Below, one piece after another: positions 61,601 to 64,000 of a stretch of DNA of 64,000 bases. The stretch is from Enoplosus armatus (taxonomy: Eukaryota; Chordata; Actinopteri; Centrarchiformes; Enoplosidae). Within the stretch, counting starts at the first letter, position 1. The number at the start of each line of letters is the position of its first letter. The stretch covers positions 12,455,891 to 12,519,890 of the forward strand of contig NC_092180.1 in assembly GCF_043641665.1 (NCBI RefSeq), given 5' to 3'. The notes beneath the pieces were generated by a model. It made no database searches. It had not been told where the DNA came from and saw only the letters and a program-made list of their open reading frames with translations. The position numbers were made by a program, and so were the translations under genes.

Positions 61601-63735
61601 AACTGCCCACCATGGTGGTAACTGAGTGTGGCTGCCAGAAATGTGTGGACACCAAGGCCATTGTGCACGGTAGGGCCATTGCTGCAGACAATGGTGAGCC
61701 AATGAGGTTTGGCCATATCTTCATGAATGGAGTCAGAATCAGTCGCACAGGCTACAAAGGTACATTCTCCATCCAGGTTCCTCCAGACACAGACAGGCTA
61801 GTCCTGACTTTTGTGGACAACATGCAGAAATTTGTCAACACCACAAAAGTACTCCCATTTAACACCAAAGGAGGGGCTGTTTACCATGAGATCAAACTTC
61901 TAAGAAAGAAAGCTCCTGTGACCATCAGCTCTACAGAAATTAACACTCTGGAGCTTGGGGAGGTAGAGGGCCAGGAAGCAATGGTTCAAATCCAGATCCC
62001 TCCAAATTCATTCTATACAGAGAAAGGGGAAGTCTTCACAGGTAATGTAAATGCTAGCATCACGTTCCTTGACCCCAGAGATGTCTCCACAGCTGCTGCA
62101 GCTCAAAGTGATCTAAACTTTGTAGGAGATGAAGGAGATACGCTGCCGCTGAGAACCTATGGGATGTTCTCAGTTGACTTCAGGGGCGAGGAAAACAATG
62201 AGCCCCTAAACGCAGGTGAAGTGAAGGTGTTCCTGGATTCTGCCCAGGTGAAGATGTCTGAGCACCTCAATACCATGAAGCTGTGGTCACTGAACCCTGA
62301 AACTGGCCTGTGGGAGGAGGAAGGAAGTCTGCAGGTGGAGAAGAAAAGAAGAGGCAAAAGGGAGGAGAGAACGTTTCTGATTGGTAACATGGAGATCAGA
62401 GAGAGACGTCTTTTTAACCTGGACGTCCCAGAGAACCGCAGGTGTTATGTGAAAGTGAGGGCCTTCCGCAGTGAGCGCTTCATGCCCAGTGAGCAGGTGG
62501 AGGGAGTTGTGGTGAGTCTTATAAACATGGAGCCCACAGCTGGATACTCCTCTAACCCACGTGCCTGGGGCCGTTTTGATAGTGTCGTCACCGGCCCCAG
62601 TGGTGCCTGTCTTCCTGCCTTCTGTGATGAACAAAAAGCTGATGCCTACTCTGCCTATGTTATGGCCAACCTTGGAGGTGAAGAGCTGGAGGCTGTCCCT
62701 TCTGCTCCCAAACTCAATCCCAACCTCATTGGAGTGCCCCAGCCTTACCTGGGTAAGATGAACTACAGGCGGACTGACCATGAGGACCCCAGACTAAAGA
62801 AGACAGCATTCAGCATTAATGTGGCAAAACCAAGTCCCAACACAGCTGAAGAAGGAAACGGACCAGTGTATGCATTTGAGAACTTGAAAGAATGTGAGGA
62901 AGCCCCATTCAGTGCGGCACACTTCCGCTTCTCAAGAGTAGAGGGAGACCGCTACGACTACAACACAGTGCCGTTCAATGAAGATGACCCAATGAGCTGG
63001 ACAGAGGACTACCTGAGCTGGTGGCCCAAGCCCATGGAATACCGGGCCTGCTACATCAAAGTCAAAATCAACAGCCCACATGAGATCAATGTGAGGTCCC
63101 GCAACATGGGTGGCACCCACCCAAAGACGGTAGGCCAGCTGTATGGCCTCCGAGACACTCGCAGCATCCGTGACATGGACCAGGCAACTCTTTCAGCGGT
63201 GTGCCTGGAGTTCAAGTGCAGTGGGATGCTGTATGATCAGGAACGTGTAGATCGTACCCTGGTGAAAGTGATTCCACAAGGAAGCTGTAAAAGAGATAGT
63301 GTCAACGCAATGCTTCAGGAGTATCTGGTCAACCACCTGCCCCTAGCTGTCAACAATGACACCAATGAGTTCACCATGCTAGCACCTCTTGACCCCCTGG
63401 GCCATAACTACGGAATTTATACAGTGACAGACCAGGATCCCCGCACAGCAAAAGAGATTGCACTTGGACGCTGCTTTGATGGCACGTCTGATGGTACATC
63501 TCGAGTCATGAAAAGCAACGAGGGCGTAGCGCTGACGTTCACTTGTGGAGATCGTGAGGCCAATCGCCAAGGTGTCTTCCAGGCCCTGCAGAGTCCTCAA
63601 GGTCAGACAGTAACAAGTGTGGTGAGAGGAGAAGGCAGACAGAACCGACGCCGGCAGAGGGCCAATGCACCCCGCAGCAGTCGTCGACGTAGCACCAGAA
63701 ATCCTACAGGAAAACGCACAAAGGCCACAAGATAA
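58565..63735 (+). CDS. cilp: cilp, cartilage intermediate layer protein (1163 aa, eight coding exons)
   Basis: Secreted extracellular-matrix protein of cartilage and other connective tissue. Mammalian CILP is reported to bind TGF-beta1 and to be cut by a furin-like protease into two chains. Coding segments 58565-58628, 59427-59480, 59614-59883, 60105-60284, 60400-60705, 60828-60936, 61053-61201 and 61376-63735 join in one frame with GT-AG junctions. Domains: signal peptide about 1-20; WxxW domain about 42-127 (WTTW at 44-47); thrombospondin type 1 repeat about 139-187; carboxypeptidase-regulatory-like domain about 203-290; Ig domain about 292-378; a second regulatory-like domain about 472-545; long C-terminal region. 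A furin site RGKR is at 703-706. Length is close to human CILP (1184). Large last-exon stretches match human CILP nearly word for word as I remember it. CILP2 is the alternative; synteny with igdcc3 favours CILP. Confidence 0.95.
58629..59426 (+). other. cilp: cilp intron 2
   Basis: Ordinary AT-rich intron between the signal peptide exon and the short linker exon. No repeat or exon recognised. Confidence 0.75.
59427..59480 (+). CDS. cilp: cilp exon 3: short linker
   Basis: 54 bases, phase 1 to phase 1, acceptor GTCTTGCAG and donor GATG|GTAACT. It encodes a hydrophilic linker (SWRRDNKESSPAVFHSD) between signal peptide and WxxW domain. This exon is divisible by three, so skipping it would keep the frame. 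Confidence 0.8.
59614..59883 (+). CDS. cilp: cilp exon 4: WxxW domain
   Basis: Acceptor GTTTCTAG, donor CAAAG|GTTCAA, phase 1 to phase 1. Begins NYEWTTWFNVDHP, the WxxW motif, and continues through EQLDAIRFYYRSRVC to NYAVRFLCPK. This is the mucin-type WxxW domain seen in CILP and some mucins. Confidence 0.95.
60105..60284 (+). CDS. cilp: cilp exon 5: thrombospondin type 1 repeat
   Basis: Acceptor TTCCAACAG, donor TCTG|GTGAGC, phase 1 to phase 1. Encodes GTWGPWSDWSPCPALCG with the stacked W-x-x-W-x-x-W and the six cysteines of a TSP1 module. The exon matches the domain exactly. Confidence 0.96.
60400..60705 (+). CDS. cilp: cilp exon 6: Cys-rich segment and carboxypeptidase-regulatory-like domain
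   Basis: Acceptor ACTCTTTAG, donor AACAG|GTACAG, phase 1 to phase 1. A short Cys cluster (DCSLQCVMGKVNAECDACMC) leads into a beta-sandwich with LTLTDHNGHFRIPGICP, typical of carboxypeptidase-regulatory-like folds. Confidence 0.93.
60828..60936 (+). CDS. cilp: cilp exon 7: first half of Ig domain
   Basis: Acceptor TTTGTCAG, donor CAATG|GTAACA, phase 1 to phase 2. Encodes GQTAAFCCKVAGTPQPDKYQW with the first Ig cysteine (here a Cys-Cys pair) and the core Trp at the junction. Confidence 0.92.
61053..61201 (+). CDS. cilp: cilp exon 8: second half of Ig domain
   Basis: Acceptor TTCCAACAG, donor TTAG|GTGTGT, phase 2 to phase 1. Carries STLVLKDLHPEQTGEYHCRA, the classic C-terminal Ig motif with the second cysteine. 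Confidence 0.95.
61376..63735 (+). CDS. cilp: cilp exon 9: large terminal coding exon
   Basis: Acceptor TTACACAG; 785 residues and TAA at 63733-63735. Residues 379-706 complete the N-terminal chain. RGKR (703-706, encoded at 62350-62361) is the furin-type site that would release a C-terminal chain of about 457 residues, homologous to the part first described as a nucleotide pyrophosphohydrolase (NTPPHase); the activity is disputed. Highly conserved stretches include ERRLFNLDVPENRRC, FNEDDPMSWTEDYLSWWPKP and LDPLGHNYGIYTVTDQDPRT. The end is Arg-rich. Confidence 0.96.
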
Positions 63736-64000
63736 ACAACACTGAAGGTGAAGGCTCTAAATCAACACCTGCACTGGGGATGGGAGTTGATAGCATTAAC
63801 CTTGTTTTGATAAACATTTTATATTGACTATATTTTCCAAATTAATTGAATATGTAACTAAACAAAGCTAGGTCTATCTCTTGCAGCTTCTTCCAAAGGA
63901 ACATTTGCATTGTTTTTTCTGTCTTACTTTACATTTTCAACTGTACTGTGGTAAATATTTACTTGAAACTGTAAATAGAGTATTTATTACACATGCCTTA
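63736..64000 (+). other. cilp: cilp 3' UTR, cut by the window edge
   Basis: AT-rich sequence after the stop. There is no AATAAA before position 64000, so the poly(A) site should lie to the right. Confidence 0.8.

Noticed and set aside
62287..62781. 164-residue minus-strand frame inside the cilp terminal exon
   Set aside because: Shadow of the strongly conserved + strand coding sequence.

Overview
This window comes from a ray-finned fish, most likely a percomorph teleost. The evidence is vertebrate exon-intron structure with GT-AG splicing, dense (TG)n/(CA)n microsatellites, and several interspersed repeats that I recognise by eye as typical of teleost genomes. There are no bacterial-type operons, no CRISPR arrays and no intact mobile-element genes.

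Two protein-coding genes can be supported, both on the + strand. (1) Positions 618-13259 hold the last eight coding exons of igdcc3 (PUNC; immunoglobulin superfamily DCC subclass member 3). They encode the fourth Ig domain, two fibronectin type III domains, one transmembrane helix and a short cytoplasmic tail ending in a stop at 13257-13259. A poly(A) signal lies at 14566. The 5' part of the gene is off the left edge. (2) Positions about 57453-64000 hold cilp (cartilage intermediate layer protein): a TATA box, one non-coding exon and eight coding exons. They predict an intact 1163-residue secreted protein with signal peptide, WxxW domain, thrombospondin type 1 repeat, carboxypeptidase-regulatory-like domain, Ig domain and a long C-terminal region carrying a furin-type RGKR site. 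Its 3' UTR runs off the right edge.

The roughly 43 kb between the genes (about 14.6-57.4 kb) has no gene I can name. It holds degraded transposon pieces: a tRNA-type SINE, antisense LINE 3' ends, LINE tails, and several families of short non-autonomous elements, some in two or three copies. It also holds microsatellites, a 32-base C run, a ~580-bp purine-rich tract, and several AT-rich or exon-like islands that could be conserved regulatory DNA. IGDCC3 and CILP are also close neighbours in the same relative orientation on human chromosome 15, where PARP16 lies between them; I see no PARP16 here. The most open question is a chain of small, splice-bounded, phase-compatible blocks at 48.8-51.9 kb, which may be an unrecognised transcript or chance.

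I found nothing that clearly amounts to a new biological system. The findings below are graded accordingly.
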